Assembly (NCBI GenBank): GCA_002189035.1
Contig: NEEC01000017.1
Span: forward strand, 1,860,001 to 1,924,000
DNA length: 64,000 nucleotides
Direction of reading: 5' to 3'
Origin: Utricularia gibba
Lineage: Eukaryota > Streptophyta > Magnoliopsida > Lamiales > Lentibulariaceae
The notes under the pieces were generated by a model that was not told where the DNA came from, did not search any database, and worked only from the letters and a program-made list of their open reading frames with translations. Below are positions 12,380 to 23,403 of the stretch, piece after piece. The position numbers were made by a program, and so were the translations under genes. Numbering within the stretch: the first letter of the stretch is position 1; every line of letters begins with the position of its first letter.

Positions 12380-13981
12380 GGTGAAGAAGATGCATGTATC
12401 TGAGAATGCGTGTCTTATATTTGGAATATTTACCCTCCCTGGACAAATGAGTATGCTGATAGATGACCCCTATTCTCTTCACTTGTGCTGTCTGCTTAGT
12501 CCCTTTTAAATCATGGATAAGCTCCATTCTCACTATTGAATCCACTGAAATCTCTTGAGCATTACTAACAAATTTCATTATCCTGTTTGATGATCTTACA
12601 CCACTGTCAGAAACTCGAAACTGGTCTACATCCGTTGATTTAGATCGAAACCATTAGATCTCCAAACGGATGTAGAATAGATTAAACATGATAATGCCAC
12701 AATTAGAGCATACTACACCCCTTTTTTTGCTTAGAAGCAATGTGTTTATATGCTGCTCATGCCATGATTGATGCCACTGGTTGGTGGTGCTTCGTGTGCC
12801 CATCCATAGGCTCTGTTTTCACTTTACTTTACTTCCACCTACTTATGATGTTGGCGACATTACATGGAGTTGGCCATGCGCCCACTTTACTACTGCACAT
12901 GTAAACGTAATGTTGAGTCCTGAAGGCATCCCTTGTGCAGTAAAAAAAAAAAAAAAAGGGCAGTGGATGTGGGGAGTGAGATCTATTTTTGAGGGGTGAC
13001 AAATGCAGTACGTTTGGGGAAATGCATGTGGGTTGAAGCATAGGGTCATGGTGCAGTCTTCGGGACCAGCCCCGCGCCGCTTCATAAATGATGCACATCC
13101 GCCATTTCACACATTTCACATGCTCTCAGATCCTATTAGGTTTATACCCAATGGGGATGACCAAATCAAATTAGGTTTTTCGAATATTATGTTTGATTTT
13201 GTTTCTCGAAAATTGTTTTTGAAAAGTTTTTTAATAAAATGGAAATTAAATATTTATAGTTTAAAAATAATAGAAGTTTTAAATTTTTTTTTTCATTTTG
13301 AAATTGAAATCGATCGGTCATATTTAATAATAAAACTGATTGTGAAGTGTTTTCAACTCGAAGAAGAATATGTTCTAAATAAAGGTATAGTCTTGTGGAA
13401 TTGGATTAGATTGACTCTCTCGTACGGAAACGCTCACTAACTTATATTATATGATTTAATATAAGATATAATTTATAAATTTAAATTTAAAATATATTTA
13501 GTGGATAAATTAATTATATATAATTCTTTATAAGATAATTTTAAATTAATCATTTAAAATGAAGAAAAAAAAAGCGATTTTTGAGCGCGGACTGAACCCC
13601 CGGGGTTACAGCACTTTCACCGGTGGCGGTGTATCTCTGAAATCGCTGTCGTGCGTGAATTCTACTCTTCTCCTCCTCCTTTTCACGGTGCAGGAAATTC
13701 CTTTTCCGTGAGGGAATCGGGGGCCCCAATCAGCGCACTGCAGTTACACTCATCTTGTTTGTTGCTGCGCTTCATAAATTCTCCCAACTCCCCCCACCCC
13801 AACTCAGCTTCATCTCCACCTTCTCATGCTCGACTCCGCAATGCCTTCTTTTGGCAACTTGAAAGCAACCCATCTCCTTCTTTTCTCCCAGGCGGGTACT
13901 GGTTTCTTGGATTCTGGAGTTCTCTGTTTCCGTTGAATGGATACTTTCTTGTGTCTTTGAGTTTTGTTACTGAGGCTCGAG
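12380..13981. other. Intergenic: PBE 3' UTR to LRR-RLK leader
   Basis: No gene supported. The first part is PBE 3' UTR, with a 12-bp inverted repeat at 12625-12676 and a poly-A run near 12941-12957. From 13130 to 13560 it is strongly AT-rich. The last 350 bp are GC-richer and look like the receptor-kinase 5' UTR. Confidence 0.4.
12625..12676. repeat. 12-bp perfect inverted repeat
   Basis: TCTACATCCGTT at 12625-12636 is exactly complementary to AACGGATGTAGA at 12665-12676, with a 28-nt loop. It lies about 250 bp after the PBE stop, so it may form a hairpin in or just beyond the 3' UTR. It is too short to call a miRNA precursor or MITE. Confidence 0.6.
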
Positions 13982-16133
13982 ATGCTGCTGTTGGGGAAGC
14001 TGCATTTGGGCGTTCTGTTTCTGGTGAGCGTTCTTCGTTTGGGATCTGTGGCGTCTTTGAACGCGGATGGGCTCTCGGTGCTCTCCCTGAAATACGCAGT
14101 GGACGCCTCCTCTGGCGCCGCCTTCTCCGATTGGAACGAGAACGACAGGACGCCGTGCCGATGGACCGGGATTTTCTGTTCGGTTTTCAACGAGAGTGAT
14201 GAGCCCCGTGTTGTTGGGATTTCGGTGGCGGGGAGAAATCTCCGGGGGTACATACCGTCGGAGCTCGGCGGCTTGATGTATCTCCGGCGACTGAATTTAC
14301 ATGGGAATAATCTGTATGGCTCTATTCCTGCACAGTTATTCAATGCTTCTTCCCTACAAACCGTTTTTCTGTACGGAAACAATCTCTCTGGGTCTTTACC
14401 ACCTTCACTGTGCAGCCTTCTTCGGGTACAAAATGTCGATGTTTCAAACAATTCACTCTCGGGTTTGTTTCCAAGGTTCCTGGGAAAGTGCCGGCATTTG
14501 AGGAGGCTCATTATCGCCGGAAACCTGTTTTCCGGCGAAATTTCAGATGGCATTTTTCCGGAGCTGGTTAACTTGGAGCAGCTTGATATATCTGCTAACA
14601 TGTTCAATGGCTCAATCCCTGCCGATATCGGAGAACTGAAATCACTTTCAGGGACATTGAATCTGTCTTTCAATCATTTCACCGGGGAAATCCCAAAATC
14701 ATTAGGCGATTTGCCACTAACAGTGAGTTTCGATCTTCGAAACAATAATCTGAACGGTGAAATACCAAGAACAGGGGCATTCGCCAATCAGGGCCCAGTT
14801 CCATTTTTGAACAACCCTCATTTATGCGGCTTTCCATTGCAGAGAAGCTGCAAAAACGACACTGAATCCGCACCAGCAGCTCTGGAAACCGCTGGTGTCA
14901 ATGTAAGAAAGAGGCTGAAACCTTCTTCCATCATAGTGATAACAGTAGCAGATGCTGTTGGAGTCATGTTTTTAGGACTACTTATCGTCTATGTCTACTG
15001 GAAGAACAAGGATTCCAGCCATGGATGTAGCTGCAGTAAGAAAGCAAAGCTCGGGCCACCGCAGAAACCAAGCTTCTGTGCATCATTCCCATGGGTGAAT
15101 CATTCTCCAAGCAATGAATCTGAGATGGAGTCTGAAAAGGGTGAAAGTGGGAGCAGTAGTCATGCAGAGGGGAACCTGGTGGCTATTGACAAGGGGTTCA
15201 CTTTCGAGTTAGATGAGCTGCTGAGAGCATCTGCCTATGTGCTGGGAAAGAGTGGACTGGGGATAGTCTACAAGGTAATGCTCGGAAATGGACTTCCGGT
15301 CGTCGTGAGACGATTAGGCGGAGCCGGAGACGGAGGCGGGCAGCAAAGGTATAAGGAGTTCGTAGCTGAAGTTCAGGTAATAGCAAGGATCAAGCACCCA
15401 AATGTCGTGAAGCTCCGGGCATATTACTGGACACCGGATGAAAAGCTTCTCATCAGCGACTTCATATCTAATGGAAACTTGGCTTCTGCTCTTCGTGGTG
15501 AGCGCTCTCTGATAACAGCGCTCGAAGTCGAATATCTGAGCTGATGAGTTCGCTCCCTCTGTTCTCTGTACAGGTAAGCCGGGCTTCACCTTAACATGGA
15601 CGATGAGACTGAAGATCGCAAAGGGAATCGCCACCGGCCTAGCCTACATTCATGAATGCAGCACCAAGAAGTTCATCCACGGCGATATAAAGCCATCCAA
15701 CATCCTCCTCGACGACCAATTCCAACCGCACATCTCCGGCTTCGGCCTGAATCGCCTCGTTTCTTCCGCCGTAAACAACCCGTACGTCACACGCCCTCAA
15801 CCCGACCCCAGAAACAGCTACCGCGCACCGGAATCCTTGATTCCGGGTTCCAATCCCACCCAAAAATGGGACGTTTACTCCTTTGGAGTGATTCTGCTTA
15901 CGATTCTGACCGGAAAATCGTCGTTCGAGATCGCCGATCTTGTGCGGCTGGTGAGAAAGGATGGATTCTCGTACGAAATGGCCGATCCTGCGCTGATCAA
16001 AGAACCCCATGGGAAGAAGGAAATTGTTGCCGTGTTCCAGATAGCTTCGGCGTGCACTGAAACGGACCCTGAACTCCGGCCGAGGATGAAGACGGCGTCG
16101 GAGAATCTCCATAAATTGTCGAGACATGCTTAG
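13982..16133 (+). CDS. LRR receptor-like kinase of the ZAR1-like group, probable pseudokinase
   Basis: Plasma-membrane receptor-like kinase, 691 aa. Exons 13982-15497 and 15574-16133. Order: signal peptide (about 1-24, hydrophobic LHLGVLFLVSVL), LRR N-cap with SDWNENDRTPCRWTGIFC, about six LRRs, transmembrane segment near residues 316-339 (VGVMFLGLLIVYVYW), serine-rich juxtamembrane stretch, kinase-like domain from about residue 405. The ATP-lysine position reads VVVRRLG (Arg), the catalytic loop reads IHGDIKPSN (Gly for Arg of HRD) and the DFG motif reads GFG at about residue 561, so the Mg-binding Asp is lost. APE is kept (YRAPESL). Arg-for-Lys and HGD occur widely in this group; loss of the DFG Asp is less usual. 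An upstream in-frame TTG is not needed; this ATG precedes the signal peptide. Confidence 0.93.
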
Positions 16134-17001
16134 CCTAGTGCATATATTTAATTTGTACGAAAAAAGAAATACTCCAATATTCAATATATTAAATATATAT
16201 TATTTTATTCAAAAAAACAGTCGATTTTAAGAGAAAGTATTATCTGTAATATAATAATAATATTATTCTTTATTTTCCATAAATTTTTATTAAAATTGAT
16301 TTGAATATTAACCTGTGGCGTGGTGGGAATATGGCAATTAATGCATTAAAAAAGAAATTTCCGAAATTACGAGCAAATCTTGGAAATTTCCCCAAGAAGT
16401 TTTCTTTGTCCGGCGAAGGAAACCAGAGAGGGAAAGAAAGAAAAGGCAACAACTTGGAGATAGCAACTCTTGAGCGGGGAGAAATTGTTGCGAATTTCCT
16501 ATAAATCTTGCTCGCTTCTTGTGTAGGTTACTAGCTGTTGCGTCATCGGTTTATATTTCCGAAGTATTTTGATCCCATCCTTTTCTCATTTGTTGTAGTG
16601 AGGCTATCGGAGGCGGGAATTGAAGGTTTGCCTGTTTTTTGAGGGATTTCTGGATGGGTTTGTTGCGGGAAAGGGGATTAGATGTACTGGAGTGAGGTAT
16701 AGTTGGGGTATCTGGATTTATGTCGGATTTGGGACGCAATGTTTATCTTGAAGGAATTTTGCGCGTTTTCTGAGTAGAATGCAGGATCGAGTCATTAGCT
16801 TTTCAGTTACTGGAAAGCTCATCTTTTGTTAGGGATTTGGATAGGTTGCTCCATTTGCTTGATTTGGGCGACTAAGATTTCATGGATAGAGTTTATGAAT
16901 GAGAAAGAATGGAGTGAATTCCCGCTGCTGTGTTTGCTAAGATTTTGGGTTCTTTTTATGTTGAATTAGTGTCCTTTCTCGTTATCCCTCTTGTTACGAA
17001 A
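16134..17001. other. Intergenic and 5' leader of the PP2A B' gene
   Basis: AT-rich for about 200 bp after the kinase stop, then promoter and leader of the PP2A B' gene. Several short upstream reading frames occur in the leader, for example an ATG at 16897. No further gene seen. Confidence 0.4.
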
Positions 17002-18736
17002 ATGTTGAGACAGATACTTGGTAGGATTCCTAAAAGGAATTCAAAGAACACTGGAGACTCTACGAGTTCTTTTGCTAAGAGAAATGAAGGAGGAACCAAA
17101 AGAGCCAGTAATCCAGTCGACGAAGGTTTAGGTGCATCATTCTCGGTTATGAATATGGGCAGCAATGGGCAAGAAAAAATAGTCCCCGTTTCATATGAAG
17201 CTTTACCCAGTTTTAGAGACGTTCCTAGTTCTGAAAAGCAACAGCTGTTCATTAGGAAGGTAAAAATGTGTTGTGTCATGCTTGACTTCACTGAAAATGG
17301 AAAAAGTGCTAAAGAAAAGGAGATAAAGAGGCAGACTTTGCTTGAGCTTGTAGAATATGTCACTTCTGCGAATGGAAAATTCAGTGAAACTGTTATGCAG
17401 GAAGTCGTAAAGATGGTTTCAGCCAATATATTTAGAGTTTTCATCCCTCAACCGAGGGAGAACAAGCTAATTGATGGACTTGAATTGGAAGAAGAAGAGC
17501 CTGCAATGGATCCTGCATGGCCACACTTGCAAGTTGTCTATGAGTTCCTTCTACGATTCATCACCTCTCCTGAAACTGATGCTAAGGTTGCCAAACGATA
17601 TGTTGATCATTCTTTTGTGATGAAATTGCTTGATTTATTTGACTCTGAAGATCCTAGGGAGAGGGAATATTTGAAAACTATTCTACATCGCATATATGGG
17701 AAGTTCATGGTGCATCGCCCCTTTATCAGGAAAGCCATCAACAACATATTCTATCATTTTGTTTTTGAGACTGAGAAACACAATGGCATAGCTGAATTTC
17801 TGGAAGTACTTGGGAGCATAATTAATGGATTTGCTTTGCCCCTGAAAGAAGAACATAAACTCTTTCTGGTGCGGTCACTGATACCATTGCATAAGCCAAA
17901 GTGTTTGGCTATGTACCACCAACAGCTCTCCTACTGTGTCACACAGTTTGTCGAAAAAGATTTCAAGCTTGCTGATACTGTTATACGGGGTCTATTGAAG
18001 TACTGGCCAGTTACAAATAGTTCAAAAGAAGTTTTGTTTCTTAATGAACTTGAAGAGGTTTTAGAAGTGACACAAATTCCAGAATTCCAACGTTGCATGG
18101 TGCCATTGTTCCAACAAATTGCGCGTTGCTTGAAAAGTTTACATTTTCAGGTACGTAATTGTTTATCTTGAGTGCCAGATGCGCCTCTTTGTCTTGTATA
18201 TCTTGTGAGTCAACGGTCAAATGCAAATGTTCCTGTTTTGAATCTCATTATGATCACTTATTCCGTTTTATTTCTTGCTCTTTTTGAAATAGAAGGAGTT
18301 TGAAAAACAGTGTGAGCTTGTGCAGTATGTTTGTGTTGATATAATACGAAAAGATGTTTTTATGTTTTACTCTTGTGAGATTAACAATTCTCTCACCTGA
18401 TTTTCAGGTCGCTGAGAGATCCCTATTCTTGTGGAACAACGATCACATTGAGAATCTAATCAAGCAAAACCGAAAGGTTATTCTTCCCATTATCTTCCCA
18501 TCTTTAGAAAGAAACGCCAGACATCACTGGAATCAGGCTGTTCACAGCTTGACACTGAATGTTCGCAAGATTTTCTATGATCTTGACCCGACCTGTTCAA
18601 GGCTTGCCAAAACAAGTTCGATGAAAATGAACTGATGGGAAGTGAGATAGAAGAGAAACGCATCATGGCATGGAAACACTTGGAAGAACTGGCTGCTAAA
18701 AATGCATCAAGTGGTGAAGCTATTCTAGTCCCCTAA
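17002..18736 (+). CDS. PP2A regulatory subunit B' (B56), with a frameshift near the C-terminus
   Basis: B56/B' subunit that directs protein phosphatase 2A to substrates. Exon 1 is 17002-18150 (383 codons, start [15 protein letters not shown], typical of plant B' proteins); exon 2 begins at 18408 after TTTTCAG. The B56 HEAT-like core is clear: [58 protein letters not shown] and [20 protein letters not shown]. In the given sequence the frame ends early at 18635 with [12 protein letters not shown]. From 18593 another frame carries the expected tail ([16 protein letters not shown] then [14 protein letters not shown]) to a stop at 18734-18736. One base is missing in CCCGACCTG near 18588-18593. Either an assembly error or a real truncation of about 45 residues. 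Confidence 0.93.
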
Positions 18737-19210
18737 CCGTCACCAAAGCCTCTGTTCTGCTACAGCTTAAGCTATCCCCACCTCTCCTTGGATTTCGACA
18801 TAGATTCCACTATTTTAACATCAGAGGCATGTAAAAAATCCTAGGAAACTCACATTCTTATGGCTGGATCAGAACGAGGCCTACAGCTTTTATTGAGACA
18901 CTCATGTTATCTGATGGAGGTTGTTGAAAGGTTTGTACTTTAGCCGTTGAATTAGTGAGCTTGGTTCTGGTGTTTTACTTAATGAGATGCATCAAAGGCA
19001 TGTTGAACTAAGAATTGGTTTGGCTTGTTTGTATATTGGAGAACAAATTTCAGTCCTCATATGTTATTTGATGCTCAATACATGAAATATGCGGCAAAGT
19101 ACCCATGTTAGAGACCGAGTGGCCTTGTCCAAAAACACAACAGAAAGATGGAATATCACAAATGTAAGTACATAAAGGGTGAGAAACTATGCATCCCAAC
19201 CTTCTACAAT
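18737..19210. other. Shared 3' region of convergent genes
   Basis: Tail-to-tail spacer: 3' UTR of the PP2A B' gene from the left and 3' UTR of the response regulator from the right. No coding signal. Confidence 0.5.
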
Positions 19211-21231
19211 TCATACAATGTACAAATCTTTGCCTATTACTTGATACTCTGTTCCCTCGCTCTGATACTCTGTTTCAAACTTCAAGAGATCATATGACAT
19301 TTCAGGAACATCAGCTTGATCACCATAACCGAAAGATCCTACGTCAGTGCAGAATGGATAGAATGCATCTCTAGGAGCATCACTAAAATCTTGATTCCAC
19401 AACCCAAAAGCTGATGCATATCCATGAATGAAGTTCCTGTGAGTACACCCCAAATCTGATTGCCCCAAAACATTACCAGAAGAATCAGTCTCACTTGTGC
19501 ATATCCCTTCAATGGCTTGTAGCTCATTCCTTCCTCCAAAAATGGATTGATGATGATGTTCAAGGTTATCAGGCTTTTTGTGAATCAGGATATTGTTTTC
19601 CTTGACAAGTTTTGTCATGGAGACTGAAGATTGCAGGCATGGATCTTTTGTCCATACTTTTGAAGAAGTTCCTGAAAACGCCGCTTTCAACTCGTTCTCC
19701 CTCTCCAGTCTGCTCAAGAACAACCTGTACTTCTGAAAACAATGGAAATACGTCCAGTGGTGGTGGGGAGCTTGCTTTAAATCGACTTGGATGCGAATGC
19801 ACTTTGTTTACCTGTAAATGACTGGCAACATGCTCCCTTGTTAACCATGGAACTCCCATCAAGTCAAGTATCTTCTTTGGTCCAACTTCTGCAAAGGAGA
19901 GAAAACGCCATTAGCAACAAGGAAACGATTTTTGCTTAGAACACCGGAGTTTCAAATTCTTACTCTCAAGCCCAATCTGATTAACAGCTTGAACAAACTT
20001 CTGATGAAGATCAACACTCCACACCACTCTTGGTTTCTTGATCATATTTGTGGAAGAAGAAGAGGCGTCACTGCATGCTCTTTCCTCATCTTTCTTCCTC
20101 TTCCCAGTAACACAATTCCCATCCTCACTTCGTTCTACTGAGCTCTTCATATACTGAGTTTCTTCAATTCCTCCTTCATGTATTCTTTTTCTGAACACAT
20201 GCTGCCAGATGTTCCTAAGCTCCTTCATTCTGATGGGCTTCAGAAGGTAATCACAAGCACCATGTTGCACCCCTTCATCACCCGGCTCGTTTCTCCATCG
20301 ACAGACATCACTGTATGCTTTCCAGGTTACAAACATGGATGAACTTGTAAAGGAAGAACATGAAATAACTCACTGATGACAGGGAGGTCCATTTCAAGGC
20401 CAACATGCTCGAGAAGCTTGAAGCCATCCATGTCTGGCATGTTGACATCACTTACTATGATGTCGAATCCATGTTTCCTTTCACGAAGCAAGTTCAGAGC
20501 CTCTGTAGCTAAGTTACATGTAGTCACTGGAATCCATGAACATTTGCATCAGCATCATACCAGAAAAAGTCCCAAACTCACAAAGTAAATGAAAACAGAG
20601 AGAAGCTGGTTTAACTTCCCAAGCTTTTCTGTACAGAGAAGAATTTTAATAAGTAGCTGCTAGATCTGAACCTGGATGAAGTAAATTTTTGGCTTAGCAA
20701 AAGAACTGGAGCAGAAAAAAGAACTTGTGAACACATATCAAGCCTAAAAGAAGGTTACAAAGTCTGCTTAACTCATGTACAGTAAATGTGAAGCAGCTGA
20801 ATCACTTCAAAACAGACACAAATAAGAAGATAAAGGAGTAGTCACTTTCGCTCAGCAGCAAAAAGAATGAGGAAGGCAATTTTGGTGAAACATAGACCAC
20901 AAGCTCAGCCACTTCAAGCTTCTGTTGCCGAAACATCCAAGCTAAGTGCAACTCAGTAAATCAACTCACAGAACAACAGAACCCAAATGTTGATTCCCAG
21001 GCAATTCATTTGATCAATCCTCTGAAAACCAGCAATCTGAACACTCCAACAGACAGACCCACAAACCAAATAACATCAAAACTGAAAGAAAAAAAAACCT
21101 TCATAACTGCATTTCATAAGCATCTTTTCCAGAATCTTCAACCACGTGGGATCATCGTCAACGACAAGCACACGCAGACCCGCCGGAAAACCGTCGGGGA
21201 CTCTGTGTGTCGAAAACCCACCTGAGTCCAT
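19211..21231 (-). CDS. Type-B two-component response regulator, ARR11-like, with one frameshift
   Basis: Cytokinin-pathway transcription factor: phospho-receiver followed by a GARP/Myb-like DNA-binding domain. Exons: 21231-21099, 20526-20374, 20310-19964, 19888-19812, 19732-19211, about 411 aa. Receiver: [40 protein letters not shown] (phospho-acceptor Asp in [10 protein letters not shown]) and [14 protein letters not shown] (conserved Lys). [44 protein letters not shown] and [14 protein letters not shown] across the last intron. In exon 3 the frame breaks: 20310 onward reads [14 protein letters not shown], then CCCC at 20270-20273 (GGGG on the coding strand) is one base short of what is needed to continue into VQHGACDY. 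The C-terminal part is short and acidic. ARR11 is the closest family member I can recall; ARR14 is possible. Confidence 0.92.
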
Positions 21232-22127
21232 CCCTGGGGCACCCGAAAAAAAGTAGAAACAGCGACCATCAAGAAAGGCGAAGCCCCATAAGAGACGTAT
21301 GGCCACAGTATCCCGTGTCGGAACTGCAGCCATTCCACCAAAAACAAACAAATATATTCTCCGACAAAAACAACCATCAGACCCTCTTAAATTACCGTGT
21401 GTGCGCCTCTTTTTATTTTGTCCACTTTCGCTGGGAGAATACCTTATACATACCAAAATTATCTAAATATTTAATATATATTACTAAATATCAATTATAA
21501 TTAAAATTTACATTTTTAATCTCCAAATGTATAATAATCTGTGTTATTTAAATAAGTCCACCTTTATGTTAATTAAATTCCATGAATTAGAGATATGTTT
21601 AGATAGTGTTTGATTAAATAAATACGAGATTATGTGAGTTTTTTTTTAATTTTGTGTAGATGAATTCTTTAAAAATATTTAATATTATTTTTTAATAATT
21701 TATATAATTGATCATTTAAAAATAAATTTACTTACCAGCTTCACAGGGCGGAGCCTTAGTATTTGATCGGAGCGAGCGAGCGCCTGGAGTTGGATTCATG
21801 ACGACGAAAGTCGATTCTATGGAGGTGTTCGAATTCTTGTGGCTTTGGAGTTGGAGTCGATCGCATGAAGGGAGAAATGGAGGGACATTTGCAGCACGCG
21901 CAGAAGCGCAACGGGAGGAGGAAGTAGACGATGAAGAGTGGAGGAGGGTTTTGCGAAGAGGATTTGGAATTAGGGTTATTTTCTGATGCCTTCTTTTCTG
22001 TGATGAATTGGTTATCACTCGGATTTAATTGGAAATATGTTTTTAGAAACTGAGTGTTGATTTTGATGGTCATTTGGGGAAGGAAATGGAGAAATATATG
22101 TACCCAGTTTGCAAAGGGGGCGGCGCC
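21232..22127. other. Intergenic between ARR-like gene and PSBY
   Basis: Promoter and leader of the response regulator (same strand), an AT-rich block at 21450-21720, then a GC-richer patch. A 62-codon plus-strand frame at 21798-21986 has an ATG, but I recognise nothing in it; the same DNA is open on the minus strand, so I do not call a gene. Confidence 0.35.
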
Positions 22128-22697
22128 TCACTCAGATCTCATCCGATTGATCTGGTTCAGCGCCGGCTGGAAAATATTGAACAGCACCCAGGCAATCGCG
22201 GGGGCAACTACGAACAGCAAGAGCTGGCCCCGGTTGTCACTCCCCGCCTCTGCGATTTCCACAGCCGCCGAGGCCGCCTGGGCGTGGAACAACCCCGCCG
22301 CGGTCATCCCTCCCAGCCCAACACCCACCATCAGCCCCTTCGTGCTCCTCATCCTGTTGATCTGATTAAGCGCCGGCTGCAGGATGTTGAACAGGACCCA
22401 CGCGATCGCGGGGACGATCGGGAGAAGTAGCGCCACCCCCCGGTTGTCAGCCTCAGCGATTTCCACCAACTGCTGCACGGCGAACGCAGGCTCCGCAGAG
22501 GACAGGGCGGAGAAGATCGCGGCTGCAATGGCACCGCTGCCGGCGGTTAAGGAAACCCCCTGCAGCGGGAGGCGGTGAGGAGCAGGGAGGAGGGAGACAA
22601 GGGAGGGTTTGGTGGGCTTGCTGGAGTTCGGGTTTTTTGTTGCTGCGAAGCTCTTGATGCTAAGCATCGCCATCGGAGTAGCGATCGCGGCAGCCAT
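22128..22697 (-). CDS. PSBY: Photosystem II core complex proteins PsbY, chloroplastic precursor
   Basis: Nuclear-encoded precursor, 189 aa, one exon, processed in the chloroplast into two small single-span thylakoid proteins (PsbY-A1 and PsbY-A2). N-terminus MAAAIATPMAMLSIKSFAAT is a plastid transit peptide; a second hydrophobic Ala-rich targeting stretch (GAIAAAIFSALSSAEPAFA) precedes the first copy. The two mature copies are near repeats: VEIAEADNRG...VPAIAWVLFNILQPALNQIN and VEIAEAGSDNRG...APAIAWVLFNIFQPALNQIN, each followed by RMRS. Between them GLMVGVGLGGMTAAGLFHAQ acts as the internal targeting segment. GC-rich codon use compared with neighbours, common for plastid precursor genes. No break. 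Confidence 0.96.
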   Translation of the reverse strand: MAAAIATPMAMLSIKSFAATKNPNSSKPTKPSLVSLLPAPHRLPLQGVSLTAGSGAIAAAIFSALSSAEPAFAVQQLVEIAEADNRGVALLLPIVPAIAWVLFNILQPALNQINRMRSTKGLMVGVGLGGMTAAGLFHAQAASAAVEIAEAGSDNRGQLLLFVVAPAIAWVLFNIFQPALNQINRMRSE

Positions 22698-23403
22698 TTG
22701 ATTTTCTGATCGGAGTCTTTGCAGCGAGCGACGAGTGTGGAAATGGGGGGAGCACAGAACGCAGGAGAACTGAGAAGAAGAGTTTGTCTCCTTTATCTCT
22801 TCTTATCCAGAGAATTTGGTGGCGCAATGGAGGCCTCACATTCATCTCCAAATGGCTTCCAGTTATCCCCCTGCTCAGATTTTTTTTCAGCTTTTTTTAT
22901 ATATAAAATACACATTTTCACAATATTTTAATTAATAATATTATTCAAATAAATACATTTTGAGTATTTAACAAAATGTTTATCAAATACATCATGTTTT
23001 GGATAACGTTCAATTAAGCCCACTTTATCTATATTTTAATTATAATTTCAAATAATATTGTGTTAATAAAATCCAGAAACCTCCAAGGATGGATCATTCA
23101 TATAAAGTGTGTATTTTCCTTCCAATTTGCCATCCAAGGGTTTTCATACCTAAAAGCCCTGCTCTTTCCACACTGGCTCAGTGCACAAGTAACAGAAACA
23201 CAAACTGATGATCCTGCTAAAAACATCCTTTTTTATCAACAGTTGTGCCATTGGCTTACCTGCACGCCCCATCTTTCTTTCCTGGATACAAAGCTGAAAA
23301 AAGGCATCAGGGAGACGGCAGTTGAGAAGCTATGGCACCAAAGCAAACATTTTTCTGATCATCCAATGCGTTATTCCACAACCAACGTTTGTTGACAGGA
23401 TTG
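22698..23403. other. PSBY upstream region and DCAF8-like 3' UTR
   Basis: PSBY promoter on the minus strand, including GATAA-type I-box motifs near 22791-22807 and a TATATAAAA-like stretch near 22898-22910, then AT-rich DNA and the 3' UTR of the DCAF8-like gene. No gene seen. Confidence 0.35.

Noticed and set aside
13651-14199. 182-codon frame overlapping the start of the LRR receptor kinase
   Set aside because: Different frame from the signal peptide and LRRs, no domain; a by-product of GC-rich coding DNA.
21798-21986. 62-codon plus-strand frame with ATG (MTTKVDSMEVFEFLWLW)
   Set aside because: The same DNA is open on the minus strand over a longer range, composition is odd (Trp/Arg-rich) and no family is recognised.
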